Positions 56,124-64,000 of a stretch of DNA of 64,000 nt are shown here, in pieces (positions within the stretch are counted from its first letter, which is position 1; each line of letters begins with the position of its first letter). Under the pieces are notes generated by a model. The model saw only the letters and a list, made by a program, of their open reading frames with translations, did no database searches and had not been told where the DNA came from. Source of the DNA: Sphingomonas yunnanensis (GTDB taxonomy: Bacteria > Pseudomonadota > Alphaproteobacteria > Sphingomonadales > Sphingomonadaceae); NCBI RefSeq assembly GCF_019898765.1, contig NZ_JAIOKB010000001.1:372001-436000 (forward strand), written 5' to 3'. Both the position numbers and the translations under genes were made by a program.

Positions 56124-57344
56124 TCAGGCCCAGCTCGCCATCTTCTTCTCGAGGTTGGCGCGAACCGCCTCGAAGAACTGCTCGGTCGTCATCCACTTCT
56201 GGTCCGGCCCGATCAGGATCGCGAGATCCTTGGTCATGTCGCCGCTCTCGACCGTCTCGACGCAGACCTGCTCCAGCGTCTCGGCGAAGCGGGTGACGTC
56301 GGGCGTGCCGTCGAACTTGCCGCGGTACTTGAGACCGCCGGTCCAGGCGAAGATCGAGGCGATCGGGTTGGTCGAGGTCGCCTTGCCCTGCTGGTGCTGG
56401 CGATAGTGGCGGGTGACGGTGCCGTGCGCCGCCTCGGCCTCGATCGTCTTGCCGTCGGGAGTCATCAGCACCGAGGTCATCAGGCCCAGCGAGCCGAAGC
56501 CCTGCGCGACCTGATCCGACTGCACGTCGCCGTCGTAGTTCTTGCAGGCCCAGACGAACTCGCCGTTCCACTTGAGCGCCGAGGCGACCATGTCGTCGAT
56601 CAGGCGATGCTCGTAGACGATGCCTGCCGCCTTGAACTGGTCGACGAACTCGCTCTCGAACACCTCGGCGAAGATATCCTTGAAGCGACCGTCATAGGCC
56701 TTGAGGATGGTGTTCTTGGTCGAGAGATACACGGGCCAGTTGCGGCCGAGGCCGTAGTTGAGCGAGGCACGCGCGAAGTCGCGGATTGACTCGTCGAGGT
56801 TGTACATACCCATCGCGACGCCGGCCGAGGGGAAGTCGAACACCTCGTGCTCGATCGTCTCGCCGTTCTCGCCTTCCCACTTCATCGTCAGCTTGCCCTT
56901 GCCGGGCACCTTGAAGTCGGTCGCCTTATACTGGTCTCCGAAAGCGTGACGGCCGACCACGATCGGGTGGGTCCACCCCGGGATCAGGCGGGGCACGTTC
57001 TTCATCACGATCGGCTCGCGGAAGACCACGCCGCCGAGAATGTTGCGGATCGTGCCGTTGGGCGAGCGCCACATCTTCTTGAGGCCGAACTCCTCGACGC
57101 GCTGCTCGTCGGGGGTGATCGTGGCGCACTTCACGCCGACGCCGTACTTCTGGATCGCCTTGGCGCTCTCCACCGTGACGGCGTCGTCGGTGGCGTCGCG
57201 ATGCTCGATGCCGAGATCGTAGTAATCGAGATCGATGTCGAGATACGGCTTGATCAGGCGCTCGCGGATCCACTCCCAGATGATGCGAGTCATCTCGTCG
57301 CCGTCGATCTCCACGACGGGCGTCTTCACCTTGATCTTGGCCAT
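56124..57344 (-). CDS. icd: NADP-dependent isocitrate dehydrogenase
   Basis: 406 residues of the eukaryote-like homodimeric subfamily (about 400-415 residues) rather than the E. coli type. Motifs: [20 protein letters not shown] at the start, [19 protein letters not shown] (substrate serine/asparagine), [24 protein letters not shown] (shown in two parts) and the cofactor stretch [20 protein letters not shown]-cycle step from isocitrate to 2-oxoglutarate with NADPH. Monocistronic by layout, bounded by a hairpin and a repeat. Confidence 0.97.
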   Translation of the reverse strand: MAKIKVKTPVVEIDGDEMTRIIWEWIRERLIKPYLDIDLDYYDLGIEHRDATDDAVTVESAKAIQKYGVGVKCATITPDEQRVEEFGLKKMWRSPNGTIRNILGGVVFREPIVMKNVPRLIPGWTHPIVVGRHAFGDQYKATDFKVPGKGKLTMKWEGENGETIEHEVFDFPSAGVAMGMYNLDESIRDFARASLNYGLGRNWPVYLSTKNTILKAYDGRFKDIFAEVFESEFVDQFKAAGIVYEHRLIDDMVASALKWNGEFVWACKNYDGDVQSDQVAQGFGSLGLMTSVLMTPDGKTIEAEAAHGTVTRHYRQHQQGKATSTNPIASIFAWTGGLKYRGKFDGTPDVTRFAETLEQVCVETVESGDMTKDLAILIGPDQKWMTTEQFFEAVRANLEKKMASWA

Positions 57345-57434
57345 GCCAGTGTCCTTGCTGAGAAGCGTTGCCGCGGTCGATAGGGGGAAGGGCGCGGGGG
57401 ATCAACCGGGGGGGGCGCAGCTCCCTTCTCCTGC

Positions 57435-57530
57435 CGTCATCTCGAGCGCGTCCTAGGATCGACCGTGCCGCACACGCAGCGGCGGCGGTGCCTGCGGGGC
57501 AGTGGATCCTGGAACGAGTTCAGGATGACG
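57435..57530. repeat. MITE-like inverted repeat, family A copy 5
   Basis: 96 bases: CGTCATCTCGAGCGCGTCCT then AGGATCGACCGTGCCGC at the left, CAGTGGATCCTGGAACGAGT then TCAGGATGACG at the right. The left arm is decayed relative to the right. Confidence 0.65.
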
Positions 57531-57657
57531 CCCGAGATGGAGTGTAGCGTCTCACAGGAAGTGGCGGGCGGGTGCCGCCATCCTACGCCGACGAGGGAGG
57601 GACCAGGCGACCACCATGCCGCGGAACCCATTTCGCCGCAACGCCGTTCGTGCTGCG

Positions 57658-58023
57658 ATGCGAACGATCCGCTACTCCGCCATGCTCGCGCTGCTCCTGC
57701 CGGTGCCGGCGCTCGCCGACACGCTGCCGCTCGCGCGCGGCTCCTACGTCGAGGCCGGCACGCCGTGCCGCGGCGCGCCGAACGTGGCGCTGCGCGACTA
57801 TCAGGGCGACGGGATCGGCTCGAGCAAGGCCGGCCAGTGCCGCGCGCGCGTCCTCGCCCGCATCGGTCAGCGCTACACGCTCCGGCAGGACTGCGTGCAA
57901 TATGGCGGGCCGCGCCCGTATCGCGCCGCGGACCGGCTCAAGATCCGTGTCGACAGCCGCACCAGCTACACCGACCTGCGCGCCGGCGCGCATTATCGCT
58001 GGTGCCGGACGACTAACCTGTGA
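57658..58023 (+). CDS. Secreted protein of unknown function
   Basis: 121 residues if started at the ATG at 57658, which places a clean signal peptide MRTIRYSAMLALLLPVPALA first; an in-frame ATG at 57616 would add 14 basic residues. The mature part has five cysteines including CRGAPNVALRDYQGDGIGSS and QDCVQYGG and WCRTTNL at the end. No family recognised. It ends 59 bases before psd. Confidence 0.7.
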   Translation: MRTIRYSAMLALLLPVPALADTLPLARGSYVEAGTPCRGAPNVALRDYQGDGIGSSKAGQCRARVLARIGQRYTLRQDCVQYGGPRPYRAADRLKIRVDSRTSYTDLRAGAHYRWCRTTNL

Positions 58024-58082
58024 CGGTGACGCCGGCGAGCAAGCGCGTTGTCACCGCGCACGCCGGTCGATAGGACGAAGCG

Positions 58083-58805
58083 ATGACTTCGCTCGACAAG
58101 CCGCCGGTCGTCACCACGACCGTGAAGTGGCGCTTTCCCGCCGTCCACCCCGAGGGACAGAAGTTCACCGCGATCGCCTTCGGCATCACGCTGCTGATGA
58201 CGATCGTGTCCAAGGTGTTCTTCTGGCCGTTCCTGGGTCTCACCCTATGGGTCGCGGCCTTCTTCCGCGACCCGATCCGCACCACGCCGATCGGCGATGA
58301 CCTGATCGTCTCCCCCGCCGACGGGCTTATCACGATGATCGAGCGCGTGCCCGTGCCGCGCGAGCTGATCGGCGATCTCGGCGAGGTGCCGATGGTGCGC
58401 GTGTCGGTGTTCATGTCGGTGTTCGACGTCCACATCAACCGCTCGCCGATCGCCGGAACGATCCGCCAGGTCGTGTACATCTCGGGCAAGTTCCTGAACG
58501 CCGACCTCGACAAGGCGTCAGAGGAGAATGAGCGCCAGCATTTCGTCGTCGAGGGCTTCGATGGCCGGCGCGTCGGCTTCACCCAGATCGCGGGTCTCGT
58601 CGCGCGCCGCATCGTCGGCTTCGCTAAGATCGGCGACATCGTCGCCGCCGGCCAGCGCGTCGGCCTGATCCGTTTCGGCAGCCGCGTCGATGTCTACCTT
58701 CCCGAGGGCTTCGCGCCGCAGGTGGCGCTGGGCCAGCGCGCGATCGCGGGCGAGACGGTGCTGGCGCGCCTCGGCGCCGAGCGCGTCAGCGGCGTCGCGC
58801 AGTAA
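58083..58805 (+). CDS. psd: Phosphatidylserine decarboxylase proenzyme
   Basis: 240 residues, short alphaproteobacterial type. Autoprocessing occurs at the GS pair in [11 protein letters not shown] (S200), forming the pyruvoyl group; other blocks are [23 protein letters not shown] and [15 protein letters not shown]. An N-terminal membrane stretch is near residues 30-60. Makes phosphatidylethanolamine from phosphatidylserine. Three bases before pssA, the enzyme that supplies its substrate. Confidence 0.96.
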   Translation: MTSLDKPPVVTTTVKWRFPAVHPEGQKFTAIAFGITLLMTIVSKVFFWPFLGLTLWVAAFFRDPIRTTPIGDDLIVSPADGLITMIERVPVPRELIGDLGEVPMVRVSVFMSVFDVHINRSPIAGTIRQVVYISGKFLNADLDKASEENERQHFVVEGFDGRRVGFTQIAGLVARRIVGFAKIGDIVAAGQRVGLIRFGSRVDVYLPEGFAPQVALGQRAIAGETVLARLGAERVSGVAQ

Positions 58806-58807
58806 TC

Positions 58808-59620
58808 ATGCGCCGCCCCGTCCGCCGCCCGCTGCGTCGCCCACCCGGCGGACTTCCGCTGCGCGCGGTCGCGCCCAACGCGGTCACCGCGCTCGCGCTC
58901 TGCTCCGGCCTGTCGGGGATCCGGTTCGCGATCTCGGGCCACTGGGAGCTGGCGGTGACGATGGTGCTGCTCGCCGGCGTGCTGGACGGGCTGGACGGGC
59001 GCGTCGCGCGCATGCTCCATGGCGAGAGCCGCTTCGGTGCCGAGCTCGACTCGCTCTCCGATGCGATCTCATTCGGCGTGTCGCCCGCGCTGATCCTGTA
59101 TCTGTGGTCGCTCCACGCGCTGCCGCGCTTCGGCTGGATGGCGGCGCTCGTGCTCGCGGTATTCTGCGCGCTGCGGCTCGCGCGCTTCAACGCCAACATC
59201 GACGCCGACGATCAGCCGCACAAGTCTGCCGGCTTCCTCACCGGCGTGCCCGCGCCGGCGGGGGCGGGGCTGGCGATGCTGCCCTTGTTCCTGTGGTTCG
59301 TCACCGACGCGCCACTGCTTCGCGACCCGCGGCTGGTGGCGCCGTGGACCGTGCTGATCGCGCTGTTGATGGTGTCCAGCCTAGCGACCTTCTCCTGGAC
59401 GTCGCTTCGGCTGCGCCCGAACATTCGCTTCGAGGCGATCGCAGTGGTGGTAGCGGTGGGTGCCGCCGCGGTGAGCGCGCCGTGGCAGACGGCGGCGGCA
59501 GCGGGGATCGCTTATCTGCTAGCGATGCCGTTCAGCGTCGCCAGCTACGCCCGCGTCAGGCAGCTCCGCGCTGGCGGAGCGGCGTCAGCGCCGGCGTCGC
59601 CGAGCCAGCCCAGCGCCTGA
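58808..59620 (+). CDS. pssA: CDP-diacylglycerol--serine O-phosphatidyltransferase
   Basis: 270 residues, polytopic. CDP-alcohol phosphotransferase motif in DGLDGRVARMLHGESRFGAE followed by LDSLSD (D-G-x2-A-R-x8-G-x3-D-x3-D pattern). Makes phosphatidylserine; Psd is encoded directly upstream. The last 65 bases overlap the 3' end of a small minus-strand gene. Confidence 0.95.
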   Translation: MRRPVRRPLRRPPGGLPLRAVAPNAVTALALCSGLSGIRFAISGHWELAVTMVLLAGVLDGLDGRVARMLHGESRFGAELDSLSDAISFGVSPALILYLWSLHALPRFGWMAALVLAVFCALRLARFNANIDADDQPHKSAGFLTGVPAPAGAGLAMLPLFLWFVTDAPLLRDPRLVAPWTVLIALLMVSSLATFSWTSLRLRPNIRFEAIAVVVAVGAAAVSAPWQTAAAAGIAYLLAMPFSVASYARVRQLRAGGAASAPASPSQPSA

Positions 59621-59798
59621 CCGCGATGCGGCGCTCGGCGCGGACCAGCGCGGCGAGCGGGGCGGCCCGCGCCGGCGCCATCTCGCCGCGCAGCGCGCTC
59701 AATATCTTGTCGAGGTTAGGCGCGAGCGTGGCATGCATGGCGTAGCCGGCGGTCGAGAGCGCGCCGGCGAAGATCGCGAAGGTCATCACATTCAACAT
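59556..59798 (-). CDS. Small membrane protein overlapping the end of pssA
   Basis: 80 residues from the ATG at 59798 with GGGAG eight bases ahead: MLNVMTFAIFAGALSTAGYA forms one membrane span, followed by MHATLAPNLDKILSALRGE and a basic Arg/Ala-rich tail. The last 21 codons are antisense to pssA. The conserved-looking part is the N-terminal 40 residues; the tail may simply be non-functional read-through. No family recognised. Confidence 0.65.
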   Translation of the reverse strand: MLNVMTFAIFAGALSTAGYAMHATLAPNLDKILSALRGEMAPARAAPLAALVRAERRIAVRRWAGSATPALTPLRQRGAA

Positions 59799-60114
59799 CG
59801 TTCGACTCCCGTTCCGCGACACGGCCAGTAGAACCACTCCGACTCCAGAGGGTTCCGAGATCAACGTCAGATCGGTACTGGTCCGCACCGGTACCGAAAC
59901 GACGCCGCCTCGCTGTCGCTGTTCACCCTGTGTTCCCATTCCTTGTTCCAGCTATGTTCACACGTGTCAAGCCTTTGTTCTCGGATTGCGATTTGGGAAA
60001 GGATCGGCTAAGGCGCGCCCTCAACCCCGCATGGGAAGCATCATCGACCGGTGCGCTGGCCTTGGAGGCCGCGTCACTCGCTTCCCAGAGGCTTAACCGG
60101 AAGGAACACAGATT

Positions 60115-60900
60115 ATGGCGGCACCTGTCGTCACGATGCAGCAGCTCATTGAGACCGGCGCTCATTTCGGTCACCAGACGCACCGCTGGAACCCGAAGAT
60201 GAAACCCTACATCTTCGGCGAGCGCAACGGCGTTCACATCATCGACCTGTCGCAGACGGTGCCGCTGTTCGCGCGCGCGCTCGACTTCGTCAGCTCCTCG
60301 GTCGCCTCGGGCGGCAAGGTGCTGTTCGTCGGCACCAAGCGGCAGGCGCAGGAGCCCGTCGCCGAGGCGGCGCGCCGCGCCGGCCAGCATTTCGTCAACC
60401 ACCGCTGGCTCGGCGGCATGCTCACCAACTGGAAGACGATCAGCAACTCGATCAAGCGCCTCAAGGCACTTGAGGAGCAGCTGTCGGGCAACACCGCCGG
60501 CCTCACCAAGAAGGAAGTCCTGCAGCTCACCCGTGAGAAGGACAAGCTCGAGCTCTCGCTCGGCGGCATCCGCGACATGGGCGGTGTCCCCGACGTCATG
60601 TTCGTGATCGACGCCAACAAGGAGGAGCTCGCGATCAAGGAGGCCAACACGCTCGGCATCCCGGTCGTCGCGATCCTCGATTCGAACGTGTCGCCCGACG
60701 GCATCGCCTTCCCGGTTCCCGCCAACGACGACGCGGCGCGCGCCATTCGCCTGTACTGCGAGGCGATCGCGATCGCGGCGACGCGCGGCAACCAGCAGCA
60801 GCAGGCCGGCCGTGGCGTCGACCTGGGCGCGATGAGCGAGCCGCCCGCCGAAGAGGCGCTCACGGTCGAGACGCCCGCGGCCGAGCCCGCCGCCGCCTGA
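60115..60900 (+). CDS. rpsB: 30S ribosomal protein S2
   Basis: 261 residues: [20 protein letters not shown] and [20 protein letters not shown] near the start, [20 protein letters not shown] and [10 protein letters not shown] in the middle. The C-terminus carries an acidic Ala/Glu/Pro extension. Component of the small ribosomal subunit and first gene of rpsB-tsf-pyrH-frr-uppS. Confidence 0.98.
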   Translation: MAAPVVTMQQLIETGAHFGHQTHRWNPKMKPYIFGERNGVHIIDLSQTVPLFARALDFVSSSVASGGKVLFVGTKRQAQEPVAEAARRAGQHFVNHRWLGGMLTNWKTISNSIKRLKALEEQLSGNTAGLTKKEVLQLTREKDKLELSLGGIRDMGGVPDVMFVIDANKEELAIKEANTLGIPVVAILDSNVSPDGIAFPVPANDDAARAIRLYCEAIAIAATRGNQQQQAGRGVDLGAMSEPPAEEALTVETPAAEPAAA

Positions 60901-60907
60901 CCCGCGT

Positions 60908-60934
60908 GTCCGCGCGGGCGGCGCCTGCGCGGAC
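60908..60934 (+). terminator. Hairpin between rpsB and tsf
   Basis: GTCCGCGC (60908-60915) pairs with GCGCGGAC (60927-60934) immediately after the rpsB stop; the tail ACGATTGTC is not a T run. Likely an attenuator or processing signal, since tsf is normally cotranscribed with rpsB. Confidence 0.5.
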
Positions 60935-60986
60935 GCACGATTGTCACGGAGGCTGCCTAAGCCGCGGCCTCCCTCGTTTCCCTCGG

Positions 60987-61014
60987 CGCGCGGCGATTCA
61001 CCGATCGTCGCGCG
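60987..61014 (+). promoter_or_regulatory. Hairpin in the tsf leader
   Basis: CGCGCGGCGAT and ATCGTCGCGCG form an 11-base stem (one G-T pair) around TCACCG, 32 bases ahead of the tsf start. Confidence 0.5.
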
Positions 61015-61045
61015 TCGATGCAAAAAACCAGCTGAGGACAAAACG

Positions 61046-61981
61046 ATGGCCGATATCACGGCAGCGATGGTCAAGGACCTGCGCGAGAAGAGCGGCGCGG
61101 GCATGATGGACTGCAAGAAGGCGCTCAGCGAGACCTCGGGCGACATGGACGCCGCGCTGGACTGGCTGCGTACCAAGGGCCTCGCGGCCGCGCAGAAGAA
61201 GTCGAGCCGCACCGCGGCCGAGGGCCTGGTCGGCGTCGCGGTGAGCGGTACCAAGGGCGCCGCGGTCGAGGTCAACTCGGAGACCGACTTCGTCGCCAAG
61301 AACGAGCAGTTCCAGAACTTCGTCCGCGAGGTCACCCAGATCGCGCTCGCCAGTGGCGGCGACGTCGAGGCGATCAAGGCGGCGCAGATGCCGTCGGGCA
61401 CCACGGTGGCCGAGGCGCTGACCAACAATATCGCGACGATCGGCGAGAACCAGTCGATCCGCCGCGCGCGCTCGCTGTCGGTGAGCCAGGGTGCGGTCGT
61501 GGCCTATGTCCACAACCAGCAGGCACCGGGCCTGGGCAAGATCGGCGTGCTCGTCGCGCTCGAGAGCGCGGCGCCCGACGAGGTGCTGCAGGGTCTCGGC
61601 AAGCAGCTGGCGATGCACATCGCCGCCGCTTTCCCCAAGGCGCTCAACGAGGAGGACCTCGACGAGGGCGAGATCGAGCGCGAGCGCGCGATCGCGGCCG
61701 AGAAGGCGGGTGAGTCGGGCAAGCCGGCCGACATCATCGCCAAGATGGTCGAGGGCTCGATCGCCAAGTACCGCAAGGAGCATGCTCTGGTCAGCCAGCT
61801 GTTCGTGATGGACGGCAAGACCAAGATCAGCGACGTCGTCGCCAAGGCGGGCAAGGACGCCGGCGCCGAGATCAAGCTGGTGGACTATGTCCGCTTCCAG
61901 CTCGGCGAGGGCATCGAGAAGGAGGTGTCCGACTTCGCCGCCGAGGTCGCCGCCGCCTCCGGCGTGCCGCAGCCGGTCTGA
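61046..61981 (+). CDS. tsf: Translation elongation factor Ts
   Basis: 311 residues from the ATG at 61046. N-terminal UBA-like domain with [20 protein letters not shown], the core [15 protein letters not shown] and MHIAAAFP, and a dimerisation region. Exchanges GDP for GTP on EF-Tu. Separated from rpsB by 145 bases that contain three hairpins, and followed by a terminator-like hairpin before pyrH. Confidence 0.98.
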   Translation: MADITAAMVKDLREKSGAGMMDCKKALSETSGDMDAALDWLRTKGLAAAQKKSSRTAAEGLVGVAVSGTKGAAVEVNSETDFVAKNEQFQNFVREVTQIALASGGDVEAIKAAQMPSGTTVAEALTNNIATIGENQSIRRARSLSVSQGAVVAYVHNQQAPGLGKIGVLVALESAAPDEVLQGLGKQLAMHIAAAFPKALNEEDLDEGEIERERAIAAEKAGESGKPADIIAKMVEGSIAKYRKEHALVSQLFVMDGKTKISDVVAKAGKDAGAEIKLVDYVRFQLGEGIEKEVSDFAAEVAAASGVPQPV

Positions 61982-62010
61982 CGCCTCACCGTCGGACGAG
62001 GATGACGCGC

Positions 62011-62040
62011 CGCCGCCCTGGCCGATGTGCCGGGGCGGCG
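62011..62040 (+). terminator. Terminator-like hairpin after tsf
   Basis: CGCCGCCCTGGC pairs with GCCGGGGCGGCG (12-base stem with one G-T pair, 6-base loop), followed by GTCTGCGTTCTGG. Confidence 0.6.
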
Positions 62041-62061
62041 GTCTGCGTTCTGGGTGGGGTA

Positions 62062-62198
62062 ACTCCTCCCCGGCACGGGAGGGGGGATCGCCGGCCGCAG
62101 GCCGGTGGTGGAGGGGGATCTCGGCGCAGTGCAGCGCGTGCGGAAGCCCCCTCCACCATGCTGCGCATGGTCCCCCTCGCCGTGAGCGGGGGGGATCT
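62062..62198. repeat. Intergenic inverted repeat, family D copy 2
   Basis: CTCCTCCCCGGCACGGGAGG and GGTGGTGGAGGGGGATC at the left, mirrored by CCCCCTCCACCATG and GTCCCCCTCGCCGTGAGCGG at the right, with extra internal hairpins (GCCGGCCGCAGGCCGGT, ATGCTGCGCAT). Confidence 0.65.
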
Positions 62199-62311
62199 TG
62201 TGGCCTCGACACACCCGCCCTCCCGGCCCTCGCCACCGTGTCAACCCATTGCCAGCCGCGGACCCGCCGCCTAGGGTCCGCGCCGCTCCGCCCCCTGCAC
62301 AACGAGACCCG

Positions 62312-63041
<730 letters not shown>

Positions 63042-63055
<14 letters not shown>

Positions 63056-63599
63056 CAAGGCCGACCTCGAGCGCCGGATGCACGGCGCGGTGGAGTCGCT
63101 GAAGGGTGATCTCGGTGGTCTGCGGACCGGCCGCGCCTCGACCTCGCTGCTCGATCCGGTGACGGTCGAGGTGTACGGCGCGCACATGCCGCTCAACCAG
63201 GTCGCGACCGTGTCGGTGCCGGAGTCGCGCATGCTGTCGGTGCAGGTGTGGGACAAGACCAACGTCGGCCCGGTCGAGAAGGCGATCCGGTCCGCCGGGC
63301 TCGGGCTCAACCCGATCAATGACGGGCAGACGCTGCGCCTGCCGATCCCCGACCTGACGGAGGAGCGCCGCAAGGAGCTCGCCAAGCTCGCCGGGCAATA
63401 TTCGGAGAAGGCCAAGGTCGCGGTACGCAACGTTCGCCGCGACGGGATGGACGCGCTCAAGACCGACGAGAAGAAGGGCGTGATCTCCGAGGACGAGCGC
63501 AAGCGCCTCGAGACCGAGGTGCAGAAGCTGACCGACGCGACGATCACCGAGATCGACTCGGTCTCGGCCGCCAAGGAAAAGGAAATCCTCAACAAGTGA
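63042..63599 (+). CDS. frr: Ribosome recycling factor
   Basis: 185 residues from the ATG at 63042, inside the pyrH end: [24 protein letters not shown] (shown in two parts), [20 protein letters not shown] and the C-terminal [20 protein letters not shown] and [13 protein letters not shown]. Splits post-termination ribosomes with EF-G. Followed by uppS. Confidence 0.97.
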
Positions 63600-63627
63600 C
63601 GTCGCGCGCGCCTGAGGGGGAGGGCTG

Positions 63628-64000
<373 letters not shown>

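Larger units (their letters stand above)
61982..62311. other. Gap between tsf and pyrH: terminator and family D repeat
   Basis: Starts with the tsf terminator-like hairpin and continues with a family D repeat at 62062-62198; the last 110 bases should hold the pyrH promoter. Confidence 0.6.

Overview
This 64-kb window comes from a high-GC alphaproteobacterium, most probably a member of the Sphingomonadales (Sphingomonas or a close relative). The clues are inferred, not searched: a ThiS-ThiG fusion, an aerobic CobG/CobN cobalamin branch under a B12 riboswitch, a DUF1476 (ATPase zeta inhibitor) protein, a DUF1465 protein, DUF465 pairs, an EcfG-type promoter motif before a CsbD gene, and intergenic palindromic repeats of the kind common in sphingomonads. 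Both ends are cut inside genes (cobH on the left, the isoprenyl transferase gene on the right).

Left part (1-10.8 kb, minus strand): a cobalamin riboswitch followed by cobW-cobN-cobG-cobH, tightly packed; then a DUF4126 membrane protein and the Sec accessory operon yajC-secD-secF plus an Mth938-like gene. A tRNA-Pro(GGG) follows on the plus strand.

Between the tRNA and about 17.3 kb lies a strikingly different zone: few genes, small open frames, and several decayed ones. These are an IS5-type transposase start, a DUF3768-like fragment, a zinc alcohol/formaldehyde dehydrogenase with three frameshifts, a truncated FmdB zinc ribbon and the tail of a GST. Inside it sit small genes that look intact: a cold-shock protein, a translationally coupled pair of tiny proteins, an RMF/CrpP-like protein and some unknowns.

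From 17.3 kb to the right end the window returns to dense housekeeping content. In order: an ArsC-like gene and panB; a YfgM-like protein, bamB and der (outer membrane assembly and ribosome biogenesis); an Hpt protein; bacterioferritin and its ferredoxin under two Fur-like palindromes; a DUF418 membrane protein; purL; the operon aroQ-accB-accC-arsC-like-PLD; thiSG; a CsbD stress protein; a ThDP enzyme; a two-subunit CoA transferase interrupted by a lipoprotein acid phosphatase; leuC-small peptide-leuD-quinone reductase; DUF1476-bolA-grxD; a BlaI/M56 regulatory pair with two tandem operators, followed by an MBL-fold hydrolase, a DUF4230 protein and nadA; a secreted S9 peptidase; a thiolase; a prepilin peptidase; two DUF465 genes; icd; psd-pssA; and finally rpsB-tsf-pyrH-frr-(uppS), the classic translation/lipid-carrier cluster.

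At least four families of short inverted-repeat elements fill the intergenic gaps. One copy lies in frame inside cobN and encodes a roughly 30-residue insert. No CRISPR array, rRNA, prophage or complete insertion sequence is visible.
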